Below are positions 7,048-14,389 of a stretch of DNA of 14,389 nt, piece after piece (within the stretch, counting starts at the first letter, position 1; the number at the start of each line of letters is the position of its first letter). The stretch lies in assembly GCA_947472635.1 (NCBI GenBank), contig CANJDY010000028.1, forward strand, positions 1 to 14,389, written 5' to 3'. The position numbers were made by a program, and so were the translations under genes. The notes under the pieces are model-generated. The model ran no database searches and was not told where the DNA came from. It worked only from the letters and a program-made list of their open reading frames with translations. The DNA is from Chitinophagaceae bacterium (GTDB lineage: Bacteria; Bacteroidota; Bacteroidia; Chitinophagales; Chitinophagaceae).

Positions 7048-7129
7048 TCCGGATGATAGGGGTCGAACCTACATGGATCACTCCGCTAGATCCTAAGTCT
7101 AGTGCGTCTGCCAATTTCGCCACATCCGG
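7048..7129 (-). tRNA. tRNA-Leu (anticodon UAG)
   Basis: The minus strand folds into a complete class II tRNA of 82 bases. The acceptor arms CCGGATG and CATCCGG pair fully. The D arm is GCGAAATTGGCAGACGC. The anticodon stem CTAGA/TCTAG holds loop CTTAGGA with anticodon TAG, reading CUA leucine codons. A 13-base long variable arm follows, then a T arm with loop TTCGACC. The discriminator is A and no CCA is encoded. The long variable arm and A73 agree with leucine. A good promoter lies immediately upstream. It is read in the same direction as tig, 111 bases before it. Confidence 0.97.
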
Positions 7130-7139
7130 TTTTGGGGTG

Positions 7140-7171
7140 CAAAAGTAGGGAATTTCTGGAAAAGATTAAAA
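7140..7171 (-). promoter_or_regulatory. Promoter of tRNA-Leu
   Basis: The minus strand has TACTTTTG at 7147-7140, an exact match to the Bacteroidota -7 consensus, preceded after 20 bases by TTTT (7171-7168) in place of the -33 TTTG. Transcription would begin only a few bases before the mature tRNA 5' end at 7129. The region between here and rel (to 7305) shows only a weak plus-strand -7 candidate, TAAATTCG near 7290, for rel. Confidence 0.65.
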
Positions 7172-7305
7172 TAATTGGGGGAATTTCTCTTAATAAAGAC
7201 CATCGGAGAGGCATCACCAGAAATGGACAGCCGATTGCAAAGGCAAGTCGCTGACTTAACTGGCTCCTAGGCATTTGCTTTTCTTTTCGTAAATTCGTTT
7301 CATTG

Positions 7306-9543
7306 ATGGAACTAACTACGCCGATACCAAAATATAACCTTACGGATGCGGAGGAGAAAAAAGAGATACTTCGCCACTACCGCGGATTATTAAGAGAACT
7401 GAAGCCGAAATTAAAACCCGGCGATAAGGAACTTTTGCGAACTGCCTTTGAAATGTCGGTCAATGCCCACAAGACAATGCGCAGGAAAAGTGGGGAGCCT
7501 TATATTTTACACCCTTTATCTGTTGCTAAAATTTGTGTCGAGGAGATTGGACTAGGTATTAGGAGTACGATTTGTGCGCTGCTGCACGACACGGTAGAAG
7601 ATACTGATATATCGCTTGAAGATGTGGAACGGGAATTTGGGTCAGAGATTGCAAAAATTGTGGATGGCCTTACCAAAATCAGTACGGTAATAGATACCAA
7701 TACAAGTCAACAAGCAGAAAATTTTAAAAAGATATTGCTCACCCTTACGGATGACCCTAGGGTGATTTTAATAAAATTAGCTGACCGCCTCCACAATATG
7801 CGCACCCTCGACAGCATGAAGCGGGAGAAGCAACTAAAGGTGAGCAGTGAAACAGTGTATGTATACGCTCCACTGGCTCACCGCATGGGGCTATATGCCA
7901 TCAAAACCGAAATGGAAGACCTTTCCATGAAGTACCTGGAACCTGATACCTACCGGTTTATTGCCCAAAAATTAAGTGAAACAAAAAGAGAGCGTACCCG
8001 CTATATCAATGACTTCATTCGGCCATTAAAAGAAAAACTGGAGAATGCCGATTTTGAATTTGAAATTCATGGCAGGCCAAAAAGCATCCATTCCATTTGG
8101 AATAAAATGAAAAAAAAGGGAGTGAGTTTTGAAGAAGTATATGACCTATTTGCCATCCGTATAATTGTAGACTCCACCTATGAAAGAGAAAAGGGGGATT
8201 GTTGGAAAGTATATAGCATCATTACAGATGAATACAACCCCTCACCCGAAAGGCTGAGAGACTGGCTTAGCAACCCTAAGAGCAATGGATACGAGGCACT
8301 GCACACCACCGTTATGGGGCCACAGGGCAAATGGGTAGAAGTGCAAATTCGTACCAAGCGCATGAATGAAATCGCAGAAAAGGGTTTGGCCGCGCACTGG
8401 AAATACAAGGAAGGCACTACCGATGAAAGCCGCTTTGACAAATGGTTTAGCCAGATAAGAGAAGCCCTAGGTAGCCAGGATTCCAATTCTATTGACTTTT
8501 TACAGGATTTTAAAACCTCCTTTCTTGCAGAAGAGATTTACGTTTACACGCCAAAAGGTGATGTAAAAATGCTGCCAATTGGAGCTACCGCACTCGACTT
8601 TGCATTTGGTGTGCATACGGCCGTCGGCAGTAAATGTATTGGTGCAAAAGTAAATCACAAGTTGGTGCCAATTGGGCATAAACTTCGCAGTGGCGACCAA
8701 ATAGAAATTATCACCAGTGCCAAACAAAAACCAAATCAGGAATGGCTCAAACTGGTAGTAACCAGCAAAGCAAAACAAAAAATAAAGGACACACTTAAAG
8801 AGGAAAAAAGAAATATTGCTGAAGATGGAAAATATATTTTACAAAAAAAATTAGAAGGAATTGGTGGAGTAATGACCCAGCACAATCTGGATGAGCTGGC
8901 TGCTTATTACAAAGTAAATTCCTCGCTGGATTTACTCTATGAAATTGCCATTAAAAAAATTGATCTTAAAGAAATTAAAGAATTCACTGCTTCTGGCGAC
9001 CGACTGTTTCCACCTAAACCGGTGAAAGTTGAAACGGAAGAGAAAAATGAAACGGAGATTAGCGCCAAGTCGTACAATAAAAAAGATACCGAGCTCATCA
9101 TCTTTGGAGAAAGTAGTGACCGGATTATGTATACGTTGGCCAATTGCTGCAAACCCATACCAGGTGATGATGTATTTGGATTTATCACTACTGGCGAAGG
9201 ATTGAAAATACACCGCACCAATTGCCCCAATGCAGCGCGCCTGATGTCGAACTATGGGCACCGGGTGGTAAAAACCAAATGGGCCAAAAATAAAGAGATC
9301 TCCTTCCTCACAGGATTAAAAATTATTGGGCTGGATGATGTGGGAGTTATTCATAAAATTACCAACCTGATAAGCGGTGAACTGAGATTCAATATTGCTG
9401 CCATGACGATGGAAGCAAAAGAAGGACTTTTTACCGGCAATTTTAAAATATTTGTACACGACAAGGAAGAGCTGGATGAACTTTGCAACCGATTGCTGAT
9501 GCTCCCCGGTATTGAAAAGGTAGACCGTTATGACACTGAATAA
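7306..9543 (+). CDS. rel: Bifunctional (p)ppGpp synthetase/hydrolase (RelA/SpoT family)
   Basis: This long RSH protein makes and degrades the stringent-response alarmone (p)ppGpp. From the ATG at 7306 it has 745 residues; a TTG at 7303 directly before is a less likely start. The hydrolase domain has H55, the HDTVED motif (94-99) and N164 in RLHNMR (161-166), so it appears active. The synthetase domain has GRPKS (256-260), D280 in YDLFAIR, NGYEALHTT (327-335) and EVQIRT (345-350), also intact. A TGS domain (about 408-469) follows, then a conserved-cysteine/zinc-finger-like region (CCKP at 614-617, HRTNC at 636-640). A C-terminal ACT domain covers about 668-745. Having both active sites in one protein fits a Rel-type enzyme rather than the RelA/SpoT pair of gammaproteobacteria. 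It diverges from tRNA-Leu, and a small gene follows after 37 bases. Confidence 0.97.
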   Translation: MELTTPIPKYNLTDAEEKKEILRHYRGLLRELKPKLKPGDKELLRTAFEMSVNAHKTMRRKSGEPYILHPLSVAKICVEEIGLGIRSTICALLHDTVEDTDISLEDVEREFGSEIAKIVDGLTKISTVIDTNTSQQAENFKKILLTLTDDPRVILIKLADRLHNMRTLDSMKREKQLKVSSETVYVYAPLAHRMGLYAIKTEMEDLSMKYLEPDTYRFIAQKLSETKRERTRYINDFIRPLKEKLENADFEFEIHGRPKSIHSIWNKMKKKGVSFEEVYDLFAIRIIVDSTYEREKGDCWKVYSIITDEYNPSPERLRDWLSNPKSNGYEALHTTVMGPQGKWVEVQIRTKRMNEIAEKGLAAHWKYKEGTTDESRFDKWFSQIREALGSQDSNSIDFLQDFKTSFLAEEIYVYTPKGDVKMLPIGATALDFAFGVHTAVGSKCIGAKVNHKLVPIGHKLRSGDQIEIITSAKQKPNQEWLKLVVTSKAKQKIKDTLKEEKRNIAEDGKYILQKKLEGIGGVMTQHNLDELAAYYKVNSSLDLLYEIAIKKIDLKEIKEFTASGDRLFPPKPVKVETEEKNETEISAKSYNKKDTELIIFGESSDRIMYTLANCCKPIPGDDVFGFITTGEGLKIHRTNCPNAARLMSNYGHRVVKTKWAKNKEISFLTGLKIIGLDDVGVIHKITNLISGELRFNIAAMTMEAKEGLFTGNFKIFVHDKEELDELCNRLLMLPGIEKVDRYDTE

Positions 9544-9580
9544 ACATACCCTGATTTATCGTAACTCCTAAAATAAAATT

Positions 9581-9940
9581 ATGCACGAACTAATTACAAA
9601 AATTGCTGAGCAAGCTGGCATCAGTACCCAACAGGCAAATACTGCACTAGAAACAGTAAAAACATATGTAAAAGAAAAATTTCCCATGATGGTAGGGGCC
9701 GTGGATAATCTTTTTGGGGCTTCTGAAGAAATACCTCCTACTGCTTCAGAAGTACCACCGCTCGCTTCAGAACCAAAATCCGAAGACCACCCCATTATTG
9801 ATAAAATTAATGAAGTGCTTCACAGCGACACCAGCCACAAAATGGAAGCATTTGCAATAAATGCAGTTCAAAAGGCAGAAGAGGCGATAGATGTGGTAAA
9901 AAATAAATTGAATGACTTACTGGGAGGGGATAAAAAATAA
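9581..9940 (+). CDS. Small helical protein of unknown function, downstream of rel
   Basis: The 119-residue product is not a family I recognise with confidence. Residues 1-45 look like paired amphipathic helices (LITKIAEQAGISTQQANTAL, then VKTYVKEKFPMMVGAV), similar in feel to DUF2267/DUF2780-type small helical proteins. Residues 46-70 are a Pro/Ala/Ser/Glu linker with a repeating ASE-x-PP pattern (ASEEIPP, ASEVPP, ASEP). Residues 71-112 are again helical and charged, ending in GGDKK. There is no signal peptide or membrane segment. It starts 37 bases after rel on the same strand, so cotranscription is likely. A structured region between it and the convergent gene at 10030 probably ends the transcript. 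Confidence 0.72.
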   Translation: MHELITKIAEQAGISTQQANTALETVKTYVKEKFPMMVGAVDNLFGASEEIPPTASEVPPLASEPKSEDHPIIDKINEVLHSDTSHKMEAFAINAVQKAEEAIDVVKNKLNDLLGGDKK

Positions 9941-9946
9941 AATATG

Positions 9947-10027
9947 GGCAGCAGGATATGTAAAATAATGGGTTATGGACTAGGCCAATTGAAAAACCAT
10001 TGCCAATTATTTTTTAATCCTTCTGCC
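9947..10027 (+). terminator. Long imperfect hairpin, candidate terminator after the rel operon
   Basis: The outer arms GGCAGCAGGAT (9947-9957) and ATCCTTCTGCC (10017-10027) match at 10 of 11 positions. Inside, 15-base arms at 9964-9978 and 9997-10011 match at 12 of 15, and six T residues follow (10010-10015), as expected of a plus-strand terminator. The stem is imperfect and AT-rich, so efficiency is doubtful. It separates two convergent genes. Confidence 0.4.
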
Positions 10028-10029
10028 TA

Positions 10030-10983
10030 CTAATCTGAATCAATAGTTAAGTAAGGCGCCAACTTATTGAAAACCTCGTCAGTAATGGTCATTATTTTCT
10101 TGATATCCTCCACCGCTAAAAAATTCCCATGCTGTGTCCGGTAGGTAACAATTGCATTGCCAATAGCATAGCGGAGATAAGGATGTTTTTTCATCCCTTC
10201 GATATCCGCTGTATTAATATTTATTTTTTTGAGTGCCGTAATCGAAATTTTTAATTGGGGCTTTATTTTTTGAAAGGTTGAATCGGGCAATCCAAAAGTT
10301 TCGCCTACTTGATCCACCGCATAAAAACCACCAAGCTTATCCCTAAAATTAATAATGCGCTGAGATAATTTGCTTCCAATCCCTGGTAACGAGATGAGTG
10401 CAGTGGTATCAGCCCTATTGATATCAATTGGAGAAATAGAGTAAACTGCTGCTCCAGGTGATTTTTTTTTAAAATCCTTTTCTTCTGAAAATTGAATTAT
10501 TTGAGAAGATTGAATTTGTATAAAGGGGGTAAGGCGTTCCACCTCTTTTGGTTGAAGCCCCCATATTTTTCCTATATCCTCTTTTTTGTAAAACCTTCCC
10601 CCTTTGGATAAGTAGTGCTGAATGGTGGCAATCGTTTTATCCCGAACGCCTAAACTTTTCCAATCGTCGGTACTGGCTGTATTGGGGTCAAAATAAAATA
10701 ACTTTCCCTTTATCGGCGGGTTGCTATTAAACCGGTTAACTGATTGTTGAAAATTATCTTCCGAGGTAAGGGTGCTGATTTTTTTTCTGTCACCCGTTTG
10801 TTTGATTGAAAGAGAAGCTATCGCCTTTTCAAAAACTTTGGCATTGGTAGGCTGTGGCTTTATAAAAAAGGGATACAGAAAAGGAAGGCCCATGAAGAAT
10901 CCAATCATGGAAACCAACACGAGTATACCGGTTCTTTCCTTCTTACTAAAACTTAAATAATCTGCAATAAAATGCTTCCACAT
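10030..10983 (-). CDS. Membrane-anchored triple helix-hairpin-helix (ComEA-like) protein
   Basis: The 317-residue protein starts with a short cytoplasmic stretch rich in basic residues, then one membrane segment (about 17-40). A linker of low conservation (about 45-95) follows. Then come three repeats of roughly 60 residues: 98-157 (DPNTASTDDWKSLG...), 186-246 (DINRADTTALISLPGIG...) and 254-314 (NINTADIEGMKKHP...). Each begins with the D/N-x-N-x-A-D/S pattern of ComEA-type helix-hairpin-helix DNA-binding domains. Only the middle copy keeps the canonical LPGIG hairpin (199-203). The architecture suggests DNA binding near the inner membrane, perhaps in DNA uptake or repair, but no competence genes are nearby. 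It is a single minus-strand gene, convergent with the rel operon. The domain call is firm and the function open. Confidence 0.85.
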   Translation of the reverse strand: MWKHFIADYLSFSKKERTGILVLVSMIGFFMGLPFLYPFFIKPQPTNAKVFEKAIASLSIKQTGDRKKISTLTSEDNFQQSVNRFNSNPPIKGKLFYFDPNTASTDDWKSLGVRDKTIATIQHYLSKGGRFYKKEDIGKIWGLQPKEVERLTPFIQIQSSQIIQFSEEKDFKKKSPGAAVYSISPIDINRADTTALISLPGIGSKLSQRIINFRDKLGGFYAVDQVGETFGLPDSTFQKIKPQLKISITALKKININTADIEGMKKHPYLRYAIGNAIVTYRTQHGNFLAVEDIKKIMTITDEVFNKLAPYLTIDSD

Positions 10984-11051
10984 GATTATCAGGATGAGTT
11001 ACTAATTTAATAACTATCCATTGGATTTGCAATAACCTGGCAAGGAAAAAA

Positions 11052-11831
11052 TTAACTAAAAGAAAGTTGCATCCCATCATAGGCCAGCTCAAGTCCATTG
11101 GGGAGATCACTATTGATCTCTTGGTGCTTACCCAACTGGTGACTAATATGGGTAATATAAGCCTGGGGAACTTTTACTTCCTGAACAAGTTCTGTGGCCT
11201 CCCATAAAGTGAAATGGGAGAGATGCTTTTTATGCCGCAATGCATTTATGATCAAGGTTTCGCTTCCTTTTATTTTTTCCTTTTCAGATTCTTCTATTCT
11301 ATTGGCATCTGTAATATAGGTGAAGTTGCCAAAGCGAAAACCAAAAACCGGCATATGTAAATGCCAAACCAAAATAGGAATTACTGGAATGTCGCCGATT
11401 GAAAAAGGAGTAAGATCGATGGTGTTTATATTTATCTGAGGAATCCCTGGATATTTTTTATCCGTAAAAATATAATAAAATTCCCGCTTCAATGACTCTT
11501 CGGTTAAAGCATTGGCATACACTTCCATTGGATTACCCGAAAGAAAAGTAAACGCTTTTACGTCATCAAGTCCAGCTATATGATCTTTGTGGGGATGTGT
11601 ATATAAAACTGCATCTAATTTTTTTACTTGTTCCCGAAGCATCTGATAACGGAAGTCTGGCGTGGTATCCACTACAAAAGAAGTGGTGGCACTTTGCACC
11701 AAAATACTACTGCGCAAGCGCTTGTCTTTTGTATCATTCGACCTACATACCCTACATTCGCAGGCTACCATAGGAACCCCACTACTGGTTCCAGTTCCTA
11801 GAAAAGTTATGGTCAATGGGGGGCACTGCAT
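11052..11831 (-). CDS. PhnP-like metallo-beta-lactamase-fold hydrolase
   Basis: The product (259 residues from the ATG at 11831) is a metallo-beta-lactamase-fold enzyme. After LTITFLGTGTSSGVP comes a cysteine cluster CECRVC (C24, C26, C29), then the metal motif HPHKDH (79-84). Further metal ligands are probably H157/H159 (WHLHMP), D175 (ITDAN) and H228/H231 (THISH). In PhnP, a cyclic phosphodiesterase of phosphonate metabolism, a similar CxCxxC cluster with a C-terminal histidine forms a structural zinc site. That likeness suggests phosphodiesterase activity, but no phosphonate genes are present, so the substrate is unknown. An upstream TTG at 11855 also keeps the frame open. The ATG is preferred because it directly precedes the first beta strand. 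A perfect -7 box, TATTTTTG (11843-11836, minus strand), overlaps that extension and would give a leaderless transcript. Confidence 0.88.
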   Translation of the reverse strand: MQCPPLTITFLGTGTSSGVPMVACECRVCRSNDTKDKRLRSSILVQSATTSFVVDTTPDFRYQMLREQVKKLDAVLYTHPHKDHIAGLDDVKAFTFLSGNPMEVYANALTEESLKREFYYIFTDKKYPGIPQININTIDLTPFSIGDIPVIPILVWHLHMPVFGFRFGNFTYITDANRIEESEKEKIKGSETLIINALRHKKHLSHFTLWEATELVQEVKVPQAYITHISHQLGKHQEINSDLPNGLELAYDGMQLSFS

Positions 11832-11957
11832 AGCCCAAAAATAATCATTTGACAATAAGGAATCTGAAAAAAATAAGGAACTCAGGGGGAATTAAGCGAT
11901 TAATAGGCTTACAAACTTTTTTAAATGGAATTGTAAATCACTAAACAAGGAACCTAA

Positions 11958-12227
11958 TTATCTGTCTTGGGCAAGACTCATCACTTCGTCATACATTTTT
12001 TGACTTTCATGGGTAAGCGAATCAAAATGGATATCCAACTGAGGCAACAGGTCTATCAGGGTATTAATTCTTCCTTCAGTTTGTAAAAATTTATTGAGTA
12101 CCACTACCCTTTTTTCCTGAAGAATACAATAACCACTTTGAAAATTACCCCTTTCATACCGAATTACATATTTGCTTTCAGCGGCAACCTTTTCGATTTT
12201 ATCTAATATGTTTTGTGTATATTTCAT
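11958..12227 (-). CDS. Small conserved-looking hypothetical protein
   Basis: The 89-residue product has no motif I can assign. It starts with a helical, charged segment (1-20), then an alternating strand-like region (SKYVIRYERGNFQSGYCILQ, 18-37, and KRVVVLNKF, 39-47). Helices follow to the end (LIDLLPQLDIHFDSL and SQKMYDEVMSLAQ). It has no signal peptide or membrane segment. The composition and sharp turn motifs look like a real, compact cytoplasmic protein. It lies between porX (231 bases upstream on the same strand) and the PhnP-like gene (126 bases downstream). A 14-base dyad ATATTG-TT-CAATAT (12252-12265), about 25 bases before the ATG, might be an operator. Confidence 0.7.
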   Translation of the reverse strand: MKYTQNILDKIEKVAAESKYVIRYERGNFQSGYCILQEKRVVVLNKFLQTEGRINTLIDLLPQLDIHFDSLTHESQKMYDEVMSLAQDR

Positions 12228-12458
12228 GACCTCAATACCTGAAAGTTCTTTATATTGTTCAATATCTACTGCAACTTCCTACTTATGCCCAACAATAAAA
12301 AATAACTTTTTCAACAATCGTTGATAAATAAAACTGCCTACTAAGCCAAAATATGAGTTTTAACACTTTACAATTCCAGGCTTGGTTTTTTTATCGGTAT
12401 AATCAGTACAAATGGTATTGTGAAAAAGTTTAAAAAATTAAGCTCTAGTGGGGCTAGG

Positions 12459-14009
12459 TCACTTATTCGTCATCCTGATGATAGGTACAATCATCTCTTC
12501 CAAACTTACCCCGCCATGTTGAAAAGTGTTTTTGTAATAATTTACAAAATGATTGTAATTATTAGGATAACAAAGAAAAAGGTCGCCTTTAGCAAAAATA
12601 AAGGAGGAGTTGATGGTAGGGGTTGGCAATCCGGCCTCTTTAGGATTTTTAAATACCAACACCTCTTTTGGCTCATAATTCAGGTTTCGACCATGTTTGT
12701 ATCGAAGGTTGGCGGTAGTTTGTTTATCTCCAATCACTTTGGTCGGTGATTTTACCCGTACGCTTCCATGATCTGTTCCTATTATCAAGGTTATCTTTTT
12801 GTCAGCAATTTTCTTTAACGCCTGGTGAAGGGGAGAGTGTTCAAACCAGCTTTGGGTGATACTTCGATAACTGGTTTCATCACTCGCCAATTCCTTCAAT
12901 ACTTCCATTTCGGTTCTTGCATGGCTGAGCATATCAACAAAATTGTAAACAATCACATTGATATCATTGGTGAGCATATTGTGAATATTATCTACCAACT
13001 TCTGCCCGTCTTGATGATTGGTAATTTTGGTATAGGAATATTTTACTTCCCCTTTTACTAGGCGCTTTAATTGGGCTTTTAAAAAATCTTCTTCAAACAT
13101 ATTTTTCCCGCCCTCTTCCTCATCATTTTTCCATTGGCTGGGAAATGCTTTTTCAATATCTACTGGCAACATACCGGCAAAAATAGCATTTCGGGCATAC
13201 TGGGTAGCCGTGGGCAGAATGCTATAAAAAGTTTCCTCCTCGTGGATGCGAAAACTCTCCGCCAAAATTGGCTGTATGATTTTCCATTGGTCAAAGCGCA
13301 GGTTGTCGATTAGTACAAAAAATAAAGGAGTCCCTTTTTCAAGATGGGGTAACACTTTATACTTCATTAGGGTATGGCTCATTATAGGTGCATCCGCGAT
13401 GGTATTGCCCACCCAGCTTGAAAAGTGTTTGGAAACAAATTTAAAGAACTCTGTATTAGCTTCGGTCTTTTGTGTTTGAAAAACCTCCTGCATTTCGGGG
13501 CTGTCACTTTTTTTCATCTCCAGCTCCCAATACACCAATTTTTTATAAATCTCCATCCACTCATTATAGTTGGGGTTGCTATTGAGAGCCATAAACAAAC
13601 TTTGAAATACCTGCTGATAGGCCGAGGTGGTTTTTTCAGCAACAAGCCTTTTATTGTCAATCAATTTTTTCAGGCTTAGCCATACCTGGTTAGGATTTAC
13701 CGGCTTTATTAAATAATCACTAATCTGGGAACCAATGGCTTCATCCATCAAGTTCTCCGCCTCATTTTTTGTGATAAGCACTACCGGTAAATTACTATTT
13801 ACTTCCTTAATTTGTTGAAGGGCTTGCAAACCGGATATACCGGGCATACTCTCATCCATTAACACTACATCCACCAAATTGTTTTTTACATATTCCACTG
13901 CATCAAAACCGTTCGTCTTGGTATGAACTTCATAGCCCTTATTTTCTAAAAATAATATCTGTGATGTAAGGTTTTCTATTTCATCATCTACCCAAAGTAT
14001 TATTGACAT
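12459..14009 (-). CDS. porX: PorX-type response regulator: receiver plus PglZ phosphodiesterase domain
   Basis: The 516-residue product joins an N-terminal receiver domain (about 1-120) to a C-terminal PglZ alkaline-phosphatase-like domain (about 200-516). The receiver has the acidic pair D8/D9, phosphoacceptor D52 in VLMDESMPG, T80 and K102, so it should be phosphorylatable. The PglZ part shows the metal-site motifs LIDNLRFDQW (D235), PTATQYARN with a threonine nucleophile (T267 or T269), NFVDMLSH (D359, H363), GTDHGS (D413, H414) and FQHGGVS (H498). This arrangement and length match PorX of Bacteroidota, which works with the kinase PorY in controlling the type IX secretion system and whose PglZ domain is a metal-dependent phosphodiesterase acting on oligonucleotides. 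No porY or secretion genes are in the window. It diverges from an HD-domain gene. Confidence 0.93.
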   Translation of the reverse strand: MSIILWVDDEIENLTSQILFLENKGYEVHTKTNGFDAVEYVKNNLVDVVLMDESMPGISGLQALQQIKEVNSNLPVVLITKNEAENLMDEAIGSQISDYLIKPVNPNQVWLSLKKLIDNKRLVAEKTTSAYQQVFQSLFMALNSNPNYNEWMEIYKKLVYWELEMKKSDSPEMQEVFQTQKTEANTEFFKFVSKHFSSWVGNTIADAPIMSHTLMKYKVLPHLEKGTPLFFVLIDNLRFDQWKIIQPILAESFRIHEEETFYSILPTATQYARNAIFAGMLPVDIEKAFPSQWKNDEEEGGKNMFEEDFLKAQLKRLVKGEVKYSYTKITNHQDGQKLVDNIHNMLTNDINVIVYNFVDMLSHARTEMEVLKELASDETSYRSITQSWFEHSPLHQALKKIADKKITLIIGTDHGSVRVKSPTKVIGDKQTTANLRYKHGRNLNYEPKEVLVFKNPKEAGLPTPTINSSFIFAKGDLFLCYPNNYNHFVNYYKNTFQHGGVSLEEMIVPIIRMTNK

Positions 14010-14321
14010 ACTAAATTGATTGATTGTTGGTGTAATGGTAATTTATTGGAAGAACCCTATTTTGCCCAGTATTCAAAAGCTACCAGACACTCTAATATTG
14101 TTGGTAAAGCTAATAGTAAAGAAACAGTTTGAAAAGAATATTTGGAAATAAGCGGAGTCAATGGTTGCCTTAGCCCTTCCAATACAAATCAAATCGCTAC
14201 AAATTTAATTTTTTAATGTTATGCTTGCCAGCTTTATTTAGCTTTGTGCAACTTTTAACAAAAAAGGAATTAGATTGATGTCTCAACCGCCAAGCTAAAA
14301 CCGAAAAGCAGCAATCAACCA
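14010..14321. promoter_or_regulatory. Divergent intergenic region between porX and the HD-domain gene
   Basis: No supportable gene is seen here. On the plus strand TAGCTTTG at 14239-14246 is an exact match to the Bacteroidota -7 consensus, about 76 bases before the HD gene ATG; no TTTG lies at the usual distance upstream. For porX, minus-strand candidates are TAGCTTTT and TAGCTTTA in the 14080-14120 area, each one base off consensus. A 38-codon ATG frame at 14035-14151 has no support. Confidence 0.4.
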
Positions 14322-14389
14322 ATGTTACCCAGAAAAATAATCAATGATCCTGTTTATGGATTTATCACGATTGATGATGAGCTTATACT
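14322..14389 (+). CDS. HD-domain phosphohydrolase, start only (cut by window edge)
   Basis: Only 22 complete codons are visible, beginning MLPRKIINDPVYGFITI. This matches the characteristic N terminus of a Bacteroidota HD-superfamily phosphohydrolase family related to dNTP hydrolases (the K-I-I-N-D-P-V-Y-G pattern). From general knowledge of Bacteroidota genomes, such a gene is often found next to lipid A biosynthesis genes; that cannot be seen here. The ATG fits the family start, and a -7 box lies about 76 bases upstream. The catalytic HD residues are outside the window. Confidence 0.75.
   Translation, partial: MLPRKIINDPVYGFITIDDELI

Noticed and set aside
7086..7274. 62-codon minus-strand frame overlapping the tRNA gene
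   Set aside because: Its C-terminal residues (CGEIGRRTRLRI) are a translation of the tRNA-Leu 5' half, a common false gene call. The rest runs through non-coding DNA and the tRNA promoter.
11832..11855. Extension of the PhnP-like gene to a TTG codon
   Set aside because: The ATG at 11831 directly precedes the conserved first strand. The extra 8 residues overlap a perfect -7 box.
12420..12749. 109-codon plus-strand frame over the 3' end of porX
   Set aside because: It lies mostly antisense to the clearly coding porX frame and shows no domain features.
14035..14151. 38-codon ATG frame between porX and the HD gene
   Set aside because: It has no recognisable features, and its composition matches AT-rich non-coding DNA.

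Overview
The window looks like chromosomal DNA of a Bacteroidota member, most likely a Chitinophagaceae-like lineage. This is inferred from an AT-rich background, promoter boxes of the Bacteroidota TAnnTTTG type (for example ahead of the tRNA and clpP), no clear Shine-Dalgarno sequences at the starts examined, two adjacent clpP genes, and a PorX-type receiver/PglZ protein known from type IX secretion regulation. No insertion sequence, phage, CRISPR array or toxin-antitoxin pair was recognised. The content is mostly housekeeping.

Layout: positions 1-7129 are read entirely from the minus strand. In transcription order they hold tRNA-Leu(UAG), tig (trigger factor), clpP1, clpP2, an unrecognised 360-residue protein with protein-kinase-like motifs, clpX, and the 5' part of pta. 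This is a tig-clpP-clpX protein quality-control cluster, altered by a second clpP and by the unknown gene. Strong intrinsic terminators follow tig, clpP2 and clpX, so the cluster is probably several transcripts rather than one operon. A full Bacteroidota -7 box sits just upstream of clpP1.

On the plus strand, rel, the long bifunctional (p)ppGpp synthetase/hydrolase gene, diverges from tRNA-Leu and is followed closely by a small helical protein gene. Four minus-strand genes then follow: a membrane-anchored triple helix-hairpin-helix protein, a PhnP-like metallo-beta-lactamase-fold hydrolase, a small conserved-looking protein, and porX. Divergent from porX, at the right edge, is the start of an HD-domain phosphohydrolase.

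In function, the left half covers co-translational folding (Tig) and regulated proteolysis (ClpXP with two ClpP subunits), the centre covers the stringent response (Rel), and the right edge holds a secretion-control regulator (PorX). The points most worth a second look are the kinase-like gene between clpP2 and clpX, the structured DNA between tig and clpP1, the repeat quartet upstream of tig, and the receiver-phosphodiesterase PorX.
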